A stretch of DNA of 64,000 bases from CAYWVR01 sp964461715 (GCA_964461715.1 CAYWVR010000004.1:76034-140033); one strand, 5' to 3'. Numbered from the stretch's first letter, positions 25,786 through 34,829 are shown. Numbers and translations: made by a program. The notes: generated from the sequence alone by a model not told the origin.

Positions 25786-26625
25786 GTGGTCGAAGGGGGC
25801 AACGCGGGGCAGGGCGTGGTCGGACGGGTCGGCGGGCTCGGGGCCTGGGCGGTGGCGCAAGTCGTGGGCCTGGGCCGGTTTGGGCGATTCTGCGGCCAGG
25901 TGTTCCGGTGGGTCGTCACGGGGTTCGTCCGGTGGCGTCTCCTCGGGCCGCAACTCGTCCACATCGGCGTGCGGAGCCTGCCCGTGGTCGTGATCACGGG
26001 GGCCTTCGTGGGCATGGTGCTGGCGGTCCAGTCTTACCGGCAATTCGAGGCCGCAGGGCGGGCGGCGTGGTCGGGCGGAGTCATCAATCTATCGGTGCTC
26101 AAGGAACTGGGGCCGGTGCTCGCGGGGGTGATGCTCGCGGGCCGCGTGGGCGGGGCGCTGGCGGCCGAGCTCGGCACCATGAAGGTGACCGAGCAGATCG
26201 ACGCCATGCGGGCCATGGGGGCCGATCCGATCAAGCACCTGGTGGTCCCGCGGTTCCTGGCCACGTTCCTGCTGATTCCGTTTCTGACCATCTACTGCGA
26301 CTTTGTGGGCATTCTGGGCGGGTTTCTGGTGGCGGCGGGGTACGGGGTCGACCAGCACGAGTACTGGCGGCAATCGGCCCGATTCATCGAGAACTGGGAT
26401 ATCTTCGAGGGGGTGCTGAAGAGCGTCTTCTTCGGGGCGGCGATCGCCCTGATTTCCTGCTACAAGGGCTTCCAGAGCCGCCAGGGGGCCGAAGGCGTCG
26501 GCCGCGCGGCGACGGAGGCGTTCGTGGCGAGTTTCATCACGATCCTGCTGATGGACCTGGCGATTGTGACCGTGATGCAATCGCTCTACCGCATGTTGTG
26601 GGGGACGGCGACGCTCTTCGGATGA
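25786..26625 (+). CDS. mlaE: Lipid-asymmetry ABC transporter permease MlaE
   Basis: 279 aa with a GTG start eight bases after GGGAGG. The family signature ELGPVLAGVMLAGRVGGALAAELGTMKVTEQIDAMRAMG is visible in pieces at about 105-145 (for example ELGPVLAGVMLAGRVG). Five or six membrane helices are present, and the N-terminal interfacial helix is typical. It forms the membrane channel of the MlaFEDB-type phospholipid transporter, working with the ATPase and MCE protein encoded next. Overlaps mlaF by four bases. Confidence 0.95.
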   Translation: MVEGGNAGQGVVGRVGGLGAWAVAQVVGLGRFGRFCGQVFRWVVTGFVRWRLLGPQLVHIGVRSLPVVVITGAFVGMVLAVQSYRQFEAAGRAAWSGGVINLSVLKELGPVLAGVMLAGRVGGALAAELGTMKVTEQIDAMRAMGADPIKHLVVPRFLATFLLIPFLTIYCDFVGILGGFLVAAGYGVDQHEYWRQSARFIENWDIFEGVLKSVFFGAAIALISCYKGFQSRQGAEGVGRAATEAFVASFITILLMDLAIVTVMQSLYRMLWGTATLFG

Positions 26626-27446
26626 ATGCCTCGTGTGATGACAATGCGTCTGGGGCCGACCGCTGCCGGCGCCCCCTCATCCAGCTCCGCGACGTTTCCA
26701 AGCGGTTCGGGGAGACGGTGGTGTTTCGAGGTCTGAGCCTGTGCTTCGAGCGGGGCGAGACGACGGTCGTCCTGGGCCAGAGCGGGGTGGGCAAGAGCGT
26801 GATGCTGAAGCTCATTCTCGCCCTCGTCCGGGTGGATTCGGGGCGGGTCGTGATCGACGGCGAGGACATCACGGACTGGCCCGAACGGCGGCTGGCGGAG
26901 GTCCGGACGCGGTTCGGCATGGTGTTCCAGGAATCGGCCCTGTTCGATTATCTGACCGTGTTCGAGAACGTGGCCTTCGGCCTCAGGGAGCACCGGGACC
27001 TGGCGGAGGAGGAGGTCCGGAAGATCGTCGCCGACAAACTGGCCCTGGTGGACATGGAGGGTACGGAAGCCCTTTATCCGGAGGAACTTAGCGGCGGGAT
27101 GCGGAAGCGCGTGGGCCTTGCGCGGGCCATCGCCATGGACCCGGAGGCGGTGCTCTATGACGAGCCGACCTCCGGCCTCGACCCCGTCACGGGCGACACG
27201 ATCAACCGGCTGATCCTGCGGACGCGAGACCGGCTCCATGCCACGAGCATCGTCGTAACTCATGATATGGGAAGCGCTTACCGCATCGGCGACCGGCTCA
27301 TCATGCTGCACGAGGGCGAGGTGATCGCCAACGGGACCCCCGACGCGATCCGAGACTCGGAGGACGTCCGGGTCCAGCGGTTCATCCGGGGGAACGTGGA
27401 CCTCGGGGCGCCGGGCGCCGCGCACGAAGGGGGCACGGATGGCTGA
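26622..27446 (+). CDS. mlaF: Lipid-asymmetry ABC transporter ATPase MlaF
   Basis: 274 aa, starting within the mlaE stop (ATGA). Walker A is GQSGVGKS near residue 54, the Q-loop is GMVFQESALFD, the signature is LSGGMRKRVGLARAIA near 163, Walker B is AVLYDEPTSGLDP, and the switch His is in VVTHDMGSA. The MlaF-type pattern, with DEPTSGLDP and T in place of the usual spacing to a long linker, is clear. It drives lipid movement between inner and outer membrane. Overlaps the MCE gene by eight bases, so the three genes are one unit. Confidence 0.95.
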   Translation: MNASCDDNASGADRCRRPLIQLRDVSKRFGETVVFRGLSLCFERGETTVVLGQSGVGKSVMLKLILALVRVDSGRVVIDGEDITDWPERRLAEVRTRFGMVFQESALFDYLTVFENVAFGLREHRDLAEEEVRKIVADKLALVDMEGTEALYPEELSGGMRKRVGLARAIAMDPEAVLYDEPTSGLDPVTGDTINRLILRTRDRLHATSIVVTHDMGSAYRIGDRLIMLHEGEVIANGTPDAIRDSEDVRVQRFIRGNVDLGAPGAAHEGGTDG

Positions 27447-28497
27447 GAAACGGGACGTGATCGTCGGCCTGTTCGTGGTGGTGGGCCTGGCGCTGCTGGC
27501 GGTCCTCATTATCTGGTTCGAGGGTGTCTCCGGGGTGCTGCGCGGCGGGTACGTGGTCCGGGTCAAGCTGCCGAACGCCCGGGGCATCACGGAGGGCAAG
27601 CAGGTCCACCGCGACGGGGTGCGGATCGGCGACGTCTCGGCCATCGAGAGCTGCCTGCCCGAGCCGGGCGTCGTGGTGGTGCTCTCGATCGATCCCGGCG
27701 AGCGGATCGCCGGCAAGGCCCAGTTCGTCGTCCAGACGAGCGCCGTGGGCGATCTGTACCTCGATTTCCGCACGCCGTCCGACCTCAAGCGGGTCGAAAC
27801 GTACCTGCCCACGGACGGCTCGGCCCGCGTTCAGGGGGGCATCAAGCCCCCCAGCCTGCTGCCCGAGAAGTGGATGGAGAAAATCGAGGAGGGCATGGCC
27901 CAAATCGGCAGTCTCAAGGAGATCGTCAAAAACGTCCAGGAGCTGACCCAACGCCGCACCGTCGAGGACGTGGAGGCGGGCCAGGCCCCGAACCTCAGCT
28001 CTGCTATCGAGCAGTTCTCCCGCACCGCCGCCGCCTACGAGGATCAGACCAGGAAGGACGATCCGAAGACGTTTCTGAACCTCGCGGCCCAGGCCGCGGA
28101 GGACCTGATCGAGACCCTGGAGTACGCGCGCGGCACGATGGCGGATGTCGAGAAGACCCTCAAGACGTACCAGGAGGCCGGTTCGGACGTCAAGGCGACC
28201 CTCAAGTCCATCCGCGAGACGGCCGGCACGTACCAGGACGTCGGCACGAAGGCTTCGGCGATGCTCGATAAGATCGGCACGGAGGTCGACCGGGCCGAGG
28301 AGATGATCGCCAAGCTCTCGGGCATCGTGTCCGGCATCGAAAAGGGCGAAGGGACGGTCGGCAAGCTCCTGACCGACGACGAGCTGCACCGGGCCCTCGT
28401 GACCCTCGTGGAGAACCTGACGGCCGCCACCGACGATATCCGGCGGCTGGTGACGCTGTGGCGGGAAGAGGGAATTATGGCCAAGGAGGGCGATTAG
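27439..28497 (+). CDS. mlaD: MCE-domain lipid-binding protein MlaD
   Basis: 352 aa. One N-terminal membrane helix (VIVGLFVVVGLALLAVLIIWF, about 7-27) is followed by an MCE domain at about 38-115 (YVVRVKLPNARGITEGKQV, VGDLYLDF). The C-terminal 230 residues are predicted coiled coil (SDVKATLKSIRETAGTYQDV). E. coli MlaD is about 183 aa; the long helical tail here resembles needle-like MCE proteins that may span the periplasm. It forms a hexameric lipid channel on MlaFE. No MlaA, B or C homologue is in the window. Confidence 0.92.
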   Translation: MAEKRDVIVGLFVVVGLALLAVLIIWFEGVSGVLRGGYVVRVKLPNARGITEGKQVHRDGVRIGDVSAIESCLPEPGVVVVLSIDPGERIAGKAQFVVQTSAVGDLYLDFRTPSDLKRVETYLPTDGSARVQGGIKPPSLLPEKWMEKIEEGMAQIGSLKEIVKNVQELTQRRTVEDVEAGQAPNLSSAIEQFSRTAAAYEDQTRKDDPKTFLNLAAQAAEDLIETLEYARGTMADVEKTLKTYQEAGSDVKATLKSIRETAGTYQDVGTKASAMLDKIGTEVDRAEEMIAKLSGIVSGIEKGEGTVGKLLTDDELHRALVTLVENLTAATDDIRRLVTLWREEGIMAKEGD

Positions 28498-28532
28498 AGC
28501 GTTTCCGGGCCGAAACGAACGAGAGGATTTCC

Positions 28533-29339
28533 ATGGCCGAGAAAGAGCTGGCGATGATCGGGGGGGGGAACATGGCCGAGGCCATCGCGCGCGGCGTGCT
28601 GGGGGCGGGCCTCTATGAGCCGGGGTCCCTGCTGGCCTCCGACCCGAGCCCCGCGCGGCGGGAGGTCTTCGAGGGCCTGGGAGTCGACACGACCGACGAC
28701 AACGCCCTCGCCGCCCGCAGCGCCGGCGTCGTCCTCGTGGCCGTCAAGCCGCAGGTCTTCGACGAGGCCCTGGGGCCCGTTGCCGACGCGTTCGGGCCCG
28801 AAAAGCTCGTTCTTTCGATCTGCGCGGGGATTTCGACGGCCCACGCCGAGGCGGTGCTCGCCGACGGCACCCGTGTCGTCCGCTCCATGCCCAACACGCC
28901 CATGCTCGTCGGCCGGGGCATGGCCGCCATCTCGGGCGGAAGCCGGGCCACGCAGGCCGACCTGGAGGCCGCCGGACGGGTCCTCGGGGCCGCCGCCGAG
29001 GTGGTGCGCGTGCCGGAGGAGCTGATGGACGCCGTCACGGCCGTCTCGGGCTCCGGACCGGCGTACTTCTTCTACTTGGCGGAGCTCCTCGCGAAGGCGG
29101 GCCGCGAAGTGGGCCTGGAGGAGGACGTGGCCTCTCGCCTGGCCCGCGTCACGTTCGAGGGTGCCGCCAGGCTCCTGGCCGAATCCGGCGACTCCCCCGA
29201 AGCCCTCCGCCGCAAGGTCACCAGCCCGGGCGGCACCACCGAGGCGGCCCTCCGCACCTTCGACACGCAGGGCCTGCCCGCCCTCGTCACCGCCGCCGTC
29301 ACCGCCGCCCGGGACCGGGGTCGGGAGCTGGGGACGTAG
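28533..29339 (+). CDS. proC: Pyrroline-5-carboxylate reductase ProC
   Basis: 268 aa, the normal length. The Rossmann nucleotide motif is IGGGNMAEAIARG at residues 9-21. VRSMPNTPMLVGRGM and VTAVSGSGPAYFFYLAEL are family blocks, and the C-terminal VTSPGGTTEAALRTFD is the ProC signature. It catalyses the last step of proline synthesis (pyrroline-5-carboxylate to proline using NAD(P)H). The ATG at 28533 is preceded by GAGAGGA. It follows mlaD by 35 bases and may be cotranscribed, though the functions are unrelated. Confidence 0.96.
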   Translation: MAEKELAMIGGGNMAEAIARGVLGAGLYEPGSLLASDPSPARREVFEGLGVDTTDDNALAARSAGVVLVAVKPQVFDEALGPVADAFGPEKLVLSICAGISTAHAEAVLADGTRVVRSMPNTPMLVGRGMAAISGGSRATQADLEAAGRVLGAAAEVVRVPEELMDAVTAVSGSGPAYFFYLAELLAKAGREVGLEEDVASRLARVTFEGAARLLAESGDSPEALRRKVTSPGGTTEAALRTFDTQGLPALVTAAVTAARDRGRELGT

Positions 29340-29445
29340 GCCGCGTGCCCCCCAGCCGCCCGCGGCTTTTCTTTCCCCAGGCCCCCTGCCGCCGTGCGGG
29401 CGCGGTAAGCTGGGAGGGTGGACACGAAGCCGGAAAGGACGCCCC

Positions 29446-29787
29446 ATGGCTGAGCCATCGCTTGCCGAGAAGAAGTGCACCCCGTGCGAGAAGGGGGCCC
29501 CGCCGCTCAAGGGGGCGCCCCTCAAAATCCTCGCGGAGCAGGTCTGCGAGTGGGACCTCGTCGAGGACCATCACCTGCGACGGGAGTTCACGTTCGACGA
29601 CTTCCAGGAAGCCCTCGAGTGGGTCAACATGGTCGGCGAGATCGCGGAGACCGAGGGCCACCATCCCTGGTTCCACTTCACCTACGGCCAGGTCATCCTG
29701 GAGGTTTTCACCCACAAGGTGGACGGGCTGGTGGAGAACGACTTCATCCTCGCCGCGAAGATCGACGAGGCGTGGGAGCAGCGCTAA
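29446..29787 (+). CDS. phhB: 4a-hydroxytetrahydrobiopterin dehydratase (PCD/DCoH)
   Basis: 113 aa. The family motif E-x-H-H-P is EGHHPWFHFTYGQVILEVFTHK split at about residues 74-95, with the catalytic His pair and the later THKVDGLVENDF in place of the usual THxxGGLTxxD. The N-terminal 20 residues are Lys/Pro rich with two Cys and not conserved. It dehydrates pterin-4a-carbinolamine. No aromatic amino acid hydroxylase is nearby, so it may serve pterin recycling or act on molybdopterin-like pterins. Start at 29446 supported by GGAAAGGA. Confidence 0.88.
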   Translation: MAEPSLAEKKCTPCEKGAPPLKGAPLKILAEQVCEWDLVEDHHLRREFTFDDFQEALEWVNMVGEIAETEGHHPWFHFTYGQVILEVFTHKVDGLVENDFILAAKIDEAWEQR

Positions 29788-29805
29788 CGCCTTTCCCCGG
29801 CAGAG

Positions 29806-30915
29806 TTACGGCCGCTCGCCCAGCGCGGCGGCGACCTGGAACGGGTCGCTGGAGACGACGCTGGAGGCGTAGAGCTCCATGGCCCCGACGTCGGCGGTGC
29901 GGGCCTGGGGGTCGCCGCGGTCCACCAGGTGCACGAGAACGGGCACGTGGCCCCAGTCGGGGTCCGGGTCGCCCAGCGGGGGCATATAGACGGCGAGGTT
30001 GTAGCTCTCGACGCCCATCGCCGCGTACGTCTTCAGGGCCCGGTGTACCGCCACCGCCGTCTCCTCCCCCTCCAGCGACGGGCACACCAGCAGCACCTCC
30101 TTCTCCTTGACCGGCACGAGGTGCGCCAGCGCCGCCACGTCCCCTTCCCACCGGACCGCCAGGCCCAGGTCCTCGTGGGCGGCGACCAGGTCCTGAAAGT
30201 AATCGAATCCGCGGCGGAGTGCGTAGACGCGGGCATCGCGGCAGAGCCGCTCGACCTTGCCGTAATGGAAGTGGCGGGCAACGGTCATCTGGGCGTGGCC
30301 GTGGAGGATGCTCGCCCCGGCCTTCCAGAGGCAGTTCCACATGAGGAAGAAGAACCGGGCCGCCGGGTCCTCCCCGTGGGCCTTGGCCGCCCAGGCCCGG
30401 CTGGTGGCCAGCAGATCGGCCACCGCGTCGGCTGTGAAGGTGTCCGAGCGGAACTCGAAGGGCGAGTGGGCCTCGAAGATCACCAGACCGTGCCACCCGT
30501 CGTAGGCTGCCACGTTCGCGCAGGTCTTGGTGTCGATGCGACCGAACGCGTTCTCGGGGGTCAGCTCCAGGGGGTGACAGAAGGCGCACCGCTCGCGGGC
30601 GGCCTCGATCTCGGCCTCCACGTTCGAGGCATCCTTCGCCTCGATGGGCCGCAGCGCCCGTACGGCGTTATACAGGGTTCCCTGGCACGTCACGCGGTTC
30701 ATGACGTGGACGATGGGCTGGCGGGCGATGGCCTTCAGCACCCCTTCCGGCGTGGGGGCGAGGTACGCGAAAGCCTTGGCGATCCAGTCCTCCATCGCTT
30801 TCGGCGGGAAGACGCGGGCCTCGCTCCGGACGACGCGGAAGAGGCGGTCGAAGCGGGTCCGGGCCTCGGCGGGCAGGGCGTCCATGAGCTCGGGCAAGTC
30901 CGTGATCGTGGGCAT
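29806..30915 (-). CDS. GalT/HIT-superfamily nucleotidyltransferase-like protein
   Basis: 369 aa. The active-site motif is SILHGHAQMTV near residue 205 (H-x-H-x-Q), as in galactose-1-phosphate uridylyltransferases, where the middle His is uridylylated. Upstream CAFCHPLELTPE (near 110) may bind metal and WHGLVIFEAHSPFEF resembles the GalT strand before the active site. It lies 73 bases after a glycogen-synthase-like gene in the same direction, which suggests a sugar-nucleotide or glycan role. The substrate cannot be named. A TTGCAG-N17-TAGACT promoter sits so close that the transcript would start at the ATG. Confidence 0.75.
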   Translation of the reverse strand: MPTITDLPELMDALPAEARTRFDRLFRVVRSEARVFPPKAMEDWIAKAFAYLAPTPEGVLKAIARQPIVHVMNRVTCQGTLYNAVRALRPIEAKDASNVEAEIEAARERCAFCHPLELTPENAFGRIDTKTCANVAAYDGWHGLVIFEAHSPFEFRSDTFTADAVADLLATSRAWAAKAHGEDPAARFFFLMWNCLWKAGASILHGHAQMTVARHFHYGKVERLCRDARVYALRRGFDYFQDLVAAHEDLGLAVRWEGDVAALAHLVPVKEKEVLLVCPSLEGEETAVAVHRALKTYAAMGVESYNLAVYMPPLGDPDPDWGHVPVLVHLVDRGDPQARTADVGAMELYASSVVSSDPFQVAAALGERP

Positions 30916-30921
30916 AGAGCC

Positions 30922-30950
30922 AGTCTAGCGGACGCGGGGCCCGGCTGCAA
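30922..30950 (-). promoter_or_regulatory. Promoter giving a leaderless GalT-like transcript
   Basis: On the minus strand TTGCAG (30950-30945), 17 bases, TAGACT (30927-30922), then six bases to the ATG at 30915. No Shine-Dalgarno site is present. Confidence 0.5.
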
Positions 30951-30988
30951 GGCGGCTTGGAAGAGATCAGAGACCGGCTCAAACGGCG

Positions 30989-32725
30989 TTACTTCGCGAC
31001 CTCCTCCAGGACGGGCAGGAGATAATCCCGGGCGACGACCTCCCAGGACATCTGGTGGGCCAGCTCGTAGCCCCGCTTGATCATGGCCTCGCGGGCCTGG
31101 GCGTCGGCGGGAAGGCGGTCGAGGATCTCGCTGGCCACCCGCTCCGCCTCGACCTCCTCGATGGCGTCGCGTTCGCGGCCGCCGATGGCCAGGGCGTTGG
31201 CCAGGGTCCCGTCGCCGGGCAGCTTGGTATAGTTGGCCACGAGGACGTTCGGCACGTCCTTGCCGTCCGTGACGTTGGCCACGAACCCCGCGCAGCCGCA
31301 GATGTTGGTGATGACGCAGAGGCCGCCGAAGGAGAGAGGTTCGAGCTGGGCGATGCCGAACGGCTCGTAGATCGACTGGCCGAACTCGATGTCCGTGCCC
31401 TTGCGGATGTCGAGGAAATCCATGTCGCCCGGCATGGCCTCGCCGCAGGAGGCCCGGTTCCAGCCGAACTGGTTCACCAAGAGCACCTTGACTTGGCGGG
31501 CGCAGGCGTTGAATTTCTGCATGTGGACGTAGAAGGCCGCCTCGCCGCCCGAGAGGTCGGGGTATCCCTCGCGGTGGCCGACGGGCCAGGCGTAGCGGCT
31601 CTCCATGTCGAGAATCTCGTGGCCCTTGCGCGGGGCGCCCAGCTCCGAAGAGAGGAGGAAGAAGACGCCCGTCTGGCCCGTCTGGCGGAACTTCTTCTCC
31701 AGGTGCCACAGGACCTTCAGGTCCCGCCAGAGGCCCTTCGAGAGGGCCATCCGCGTCACGTGCGAGAAGCAGAAGTCCGGCCGGAACTCCAGCAGGCTCT
31801 CCGCATAGTCCTGAAGCCGCTTCTTCGAGATGTCCACGTCCTCGGCCGACACCTCGTAGGCCGGGACGCCGTTGTAAGCCAGTCGCACGTTCTTCTCGGC
31901 GAAATCGGAGGCCAGAAACTCGATCTCCGACAGGACGTGGTCCCCCACGCAAAGAATGGCGTCGCAGAACCGCGCGGCCGAGACGAGGGCGTGCTTAAAG
32001 AACGGGCCCTGGAGGCCGAAAACGTCCTCCACGTACTTGCCCCGCTCCAAGGCGCTCGCCAGGACGTTATAGAACATCGTGTCGTGGCCCGGATGCCCCT
32101 CACAGATGCGACGCATCGTGGCCACCTCGTGGGCGTAGAAAATCGTCCGGTACCGCTCGTCGTCGCGGGCCAGGGCCGCCAGGCACGTGGGCATGCCCAT
32201 GAACTCGTGGGCCAGGATGACGGCCGGGCCGTCCTCGGCCACCCCCACCGCGTCCAGGGCCGCCAGCGCCGGGGCCGCCAAACGCACGTACTGCTCGAAG
32301 TCCCACTCGCGGTAGAGGTCGCTGCGGATGCCGAACCGCTCGTAAAGGAGGGCCTTGAACTCCGCGAGACGCTCGTCGTTCGGCGACCGCACGTCCACCA
32401 GGAGAAGCTCCGGGGTGCTCGAGACGCCCGTCGAGCGATCCGAGAAGGCGCGCTTCCCGTAGAGGATGCCGACGCCGAAATGCTCCTGAACGGGCCGGAA
32501 CGTCTCGCCCCACTCGTCGACCCCCTTGCCGGAGAGGCTCGAGTACAGGACCTCGCCGCCTCGCCCGACCATCTCCTCCAGGCCCGGATCGTACAGCGGA
32601 CCCACCAGGATGCTCCGCTCGACCCCGGCGGCATAGGTCTTCGAGGTGAAGAAGCCTTGGAGGACGGCGCCGATGCCGCCCACCTTCTGAATCGCCTCGT
32701 GCGTCACGTGGATGACGGTGCTCAT
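30989..32725 (-). CDS. Glycosyltransferase, glycogen/starch synthase-like
   Basis: 578 aa. The N-terminal THEAIQKVGGIGAVLQGFF resembles the KxGG(L/I) ADP-glucose loop of GT5/GT3 glycogen synthases. The C-terminal domain has SIYEPFGIAQLEPLSFGGLC near residue 455, the E-x7-E motif of retaining GT-B enzymes. The Cys-rich GGLCVITNICGCAGF follows. The length is longer than bacterial GlgA (about 480 aa). AAGGAGA precedes the ATG. Next to it is a GalT-like gene. Acceptor and donor cannot be told from sequence. Confidence 0.82.
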   Translation of the reverse strand: MSTVIHVTHEAIQKVGGIGAVLQGFFTSKTYAAGVERSILVGPLYDPGLEEMVGRGGEVLYSSLSGKGVDEWGETFRPVQEHFGVGILYGKRAFSDRSTGVSSTPELLLVDVRSPNDERLAEFKALLYERFGIRSDLYREWDFEQYVRLAAPALAALDAVGVAEDGPAVILAHEFMGMPTCLAALARDDERYRTIFYAHEVATMRRICEGHPGHDTMFYNVLASALERGKYVEDVFGLQGPFFKHALVSAARFCDAILCVGDHVLSEIEFLASDFAEKNVRLAYNGVPAYEVSAEDVDISKKRLQDYAESLLEFRPDFCFSHVTRMALSKGLWRDLKVLWHLEKKFRQTGQTGVFFLLSSELGAPRKGHEILDMESRYAWPVGHREGYPDLSGGEAAFYVHMQKFNACARQVKVLLVNQFGWNRASCGEAMPGDMDFLDIRKGTDIEFGQSIYEPFGIAQLEPLSFGGLCVITNICGCAGFVANVTDGKDVPNVLVANYTKLPGDGTLANALAIGGRERDAIEEVEAERVASEILDRLPADAQAREAMIKRGYELAHQMSWEVVARDYLLPVLEEVAK

Positions 32726-32838
32726 GCGGTCTCCTTCGGTGGTCCGGCCTGCCGGGGCGCCCCCTCATTCTATCGGCAAACCGCCGGGGGGGCATGAAGA
32801 TTGGAAAAGCCGGACCCCCGGACGGCCGGCTAGCCGCC

Positions 32839-33720
32839 TCAAAGGGCCTGAATCTGTCGCACGAAGTCGAAGATCAGGAACGCCACGACCGCCAGCACCA
32901 GGAGCGAGAACCACTTCGTGAGGCGGTAGCCGTGAATCCGCGTGCAGATGGCCGCCCCGACCTGGATGCCGACCGTGCTGCCCACCAGCAGGGCCATGGC
33001 CACCCACAGGTTCACCCGCCCGTTCAGGGTATACTTGACGGTGCCCATGATGCCGCTCCAGATCATCACGCCCAGGCTCGTGCCGACGGCTTGGTGGGGC
33101 GAGAGGCCGACGATGAGCACCAGGATGGGCATCATGAAAATGCCCCCGCCGATGCCCATCAGCCCCCCCAGAAACCCGATCGCCCCGCCCGTCACAAAGA
33201 GGCCCGGCACGCTCACGCCGTTCGGCCCCGGGTCCGCCAGGTCGACGCGCGGCGGAAGGGGCAGGCGCTGGAGCGGTGAGCGACGTTGGCCCTCCCCCCT
33301 CGGCCGTGCCAGGAGCAGCACCGCCGTCGCCAGCAGCATCACCACGAAGAGGGAGTGCATGATGAGCGTGTAGGTGACCTTGCCGAAGGCCGCGTTCAGG
33401 TGGAGATTGAACTGGGCCCCGCCCAACGCCCCCGCCATCGCCCCCACGGCCATGAAGGCGATGGTGCGCGGCTCGTAGTTGCCCGCCCGGACGTGGCGCG
33501 CCAGGCCCGAGGCCCCCGACCCGATCGTGAAGCACAGGCTGCTGCCCACCGCGATGGTGTACGGGATGCCGAACATGAGCTGAAGGAGCGGGGTGACCAG
33601 GAAGCCCCCGCCGACGCCAAACAGGCCGATCAGCACCCCCACCGCCAGACCGAAGAGCGTCAGCAGCACGACCAGCCAGGGGCCGCTCAGGTACTCCGAT
33701 ACGCCCTCCAGGCCGCCCAT
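32839..33720 (-). CDS. TauE/SafE-family sulfite/sulfonate exporter-like permease
   Basis: 293 aa with about eight membrane helices in two related halves. The first half has LIGLFGVGGGFLVTPLLQLMFGIP (read in pieces: GLFGVGGGFLVTPLL near 32) and the second GFLGGLMGIGGGIFMMPILV near 180, the repeated GxxGxGGGxxxxP motif of TauE proteins. Members move sulfite, sulfoacetate or other small anions; the substrate here is unknown. It starts three bases after a small membrane protein gene and lies downstream of hemC on the same strand. Confidence 0.88.
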   Translation of the reverse strand: MGGLEGVSEYLSGPWLVVLLTLFGLAVGVLIGLFGVGGGFLVTPLLQLMFGIPYTIAVGSSLCFTIGSGASGLARHVRAGNYEPRTIAFMAVGAMAGALGGAQFNLHLNAAFGKVTYTLIMHSLFVVMLLATAVLLLARPRGEGQRRSPLQRLPLPPRVDLADPGPNGVSVPGLFVTGGAIGFLGGLMGIGGGIFMMPILVLIVGLSPHQAVGTSLGVMIWSGIMGTVKYTLNGRVNLWVAMALLVGSTVGIQVGAAICTRIHGYRLTKWFSLLVLAVVAFLIFDFVRQIQAL

Positions 33721-33723
33721 CCG

Positions 33724-33891
33724 CTATTCCTCTTTCGCAGGGGGGGCGTCGGACGCCTCGGACTCGTGCGCCTCCTCGGTCTCCTCCGCCTCTTTTTTCC
33801 ACCGCCGGAGCCGGGCGAAGACGTAGTCCGCCCCCAGGCCCCACGCCAGGGGCGCCGCGATGACGAGCAGGATTTCCAGGGCCTTCGGCAT
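33724..33891 (-). CDS. Small single-helix membrane protein between hemC and a TauE-like gene
   Basis: 55 aa. A hydrophobic N-terminal helix (ALEILLVIAAPLAWGLGADYVF, about 4-24) is followed by basic residues RLRRWKKE and a strongly acidic tail (EEAHESEASDAPPAKEE). It starts eight bases after the hemC stop and ends three bases before the permease start, so the three genes form one unit. Tight packing and sensible composition argue that it is expressed. Its function is unknown; it may assist the permease. Confidence 0.65.
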   Translation of the reverse strand: MPKALEILLVIAAPLAWGLGADYVFARLRRWKKEAEETEEAHESEASDAPPAKEE

Positions 33892-33899
33892 TCGTGCGT

Positions 33900-34829
33900 C
33901 TATTCCGCTTCCTCCAGCATCCGTCGCGCCCCCGCCGCGAGCATCCGCTCGGCGAGGCTCACGCCGAGCGCCGCGGCGTTCTCCGCCGGGCCGTCGAGAC
34001 GCTCCCGCAGGCGGTCCCGTCCGTCCGGGGCCAGAAGATACGCCTCCAGCGCCAGCCGCCCGTCGTCTCCCACGCGGCCGAGGACCCCCAGCGGCGTGCG
34101 ACACCCCGCTTCGAGCCGCCGCGCGAGGGCCCGTTCCGCCGTCACGGCGTGGCGCGACGGGGCATCGTCGAGCGGCTCGATCAGCCGCCGCACACGGGCG
34201 TCCCCGGCCCGATGCTCGAGGCCCGAAGCCCCCTGCCCCGCCGCGGGCACGAGGATGTCCGTCTCGAGGAGGCGCATCCGTCCCTCGTCCCACGCCCCCA
34301 GCCGCGCGAGGCCCGCCGCCGCCAGGACCGTTGCCCCGCAGACGCCCGCCTCCAGCTTCGCCAGGCGCGTATCGACGTTGCCCCGGAGGTCCCTGAAGGC
34401 AAGGTCCGGCCGGGCCGCCGCCAGCATCGCGCGCCGCCGCGGGCTGCTCGTGCCGACGACCGTTCCCGGGGCGAGGTCCGGGGGGCCTGCCCCGCCGGGC
34501 GTCACGAGCACGTCCCGCGGGTCGGCCCGCGCAGGCACGACCGCCCCGACCGTCAGGCCCTCCGTCGGGGCGGTCGGCACGTCCTTCATCGAGTGGACCG
34601 CCAGGTCGATCCGCTCCTCGAGGATCGCGACCTGGAGCTCCTTGACGAAGAATCCGACGCCCGGGAGCCGGGAGAGCGGCCGGGAGCGGTCGCGATCGCC
34701 GGCGGTGTGAATCTCCTCGATGCGGACCTCCAGCCCCGGCCACGCCCGCTCCAGGGCCGCGGCGACCGACCGCGTCTGGACGAGGGCCAGTCGGCTGCCT
34801 CGCGTTCCGACGACGAGTCGTTCGCCCAT
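33900..34829 (-). CDS. hemC: Porphobilinogen deaminase (hydroxymethylbilane synthase)
   Basis: 309 aa, standard length. GTRGSRLALVQTRSVAAAL at the N terminus, HSMKDVPT near residue 80 and GTSSPRRRAMLAA near 125 are family blocks. The cofactor-bearing cysteine is in LEAGCRTPLGV near 240, so the dipyrromethane site is intact. It joins four porphobilinogen units in heme and cobalamin synthesis. The Asp in HSMKDVPT is the catalytic residue. No other hem gene is nearby. Promoter TTGCGG-N17-TATGGT sits just upstream. Confidence 0.97.
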   Translation of the reverse strand: MGERLVVGTRGSRLALVQTRSVAAALERAWPGLEVRIEEIHTAGDRDRSRPLSRLPGVGFFVKELQVAILEERIDLAVHSMKDVPTAPTEGLTVGAVVPARADPRDVLVTPGGAGPPDLAPGTVVGTSSPRRRAMLAAARPDLAFRDLRGNVDTRLAKLEAGVCGATVLAAAGLARLGAWDEGRMRLLETDILVPAAGQGASGLEHRAGDARVRRLIEPLDDAPSRHAVTAERALARRLEAGCRTPLGVLGRVGDDGRLALEAYLLAPDGRDRLRERLDGPAENAAALGVSLAERMLAAGARRMLEEAE

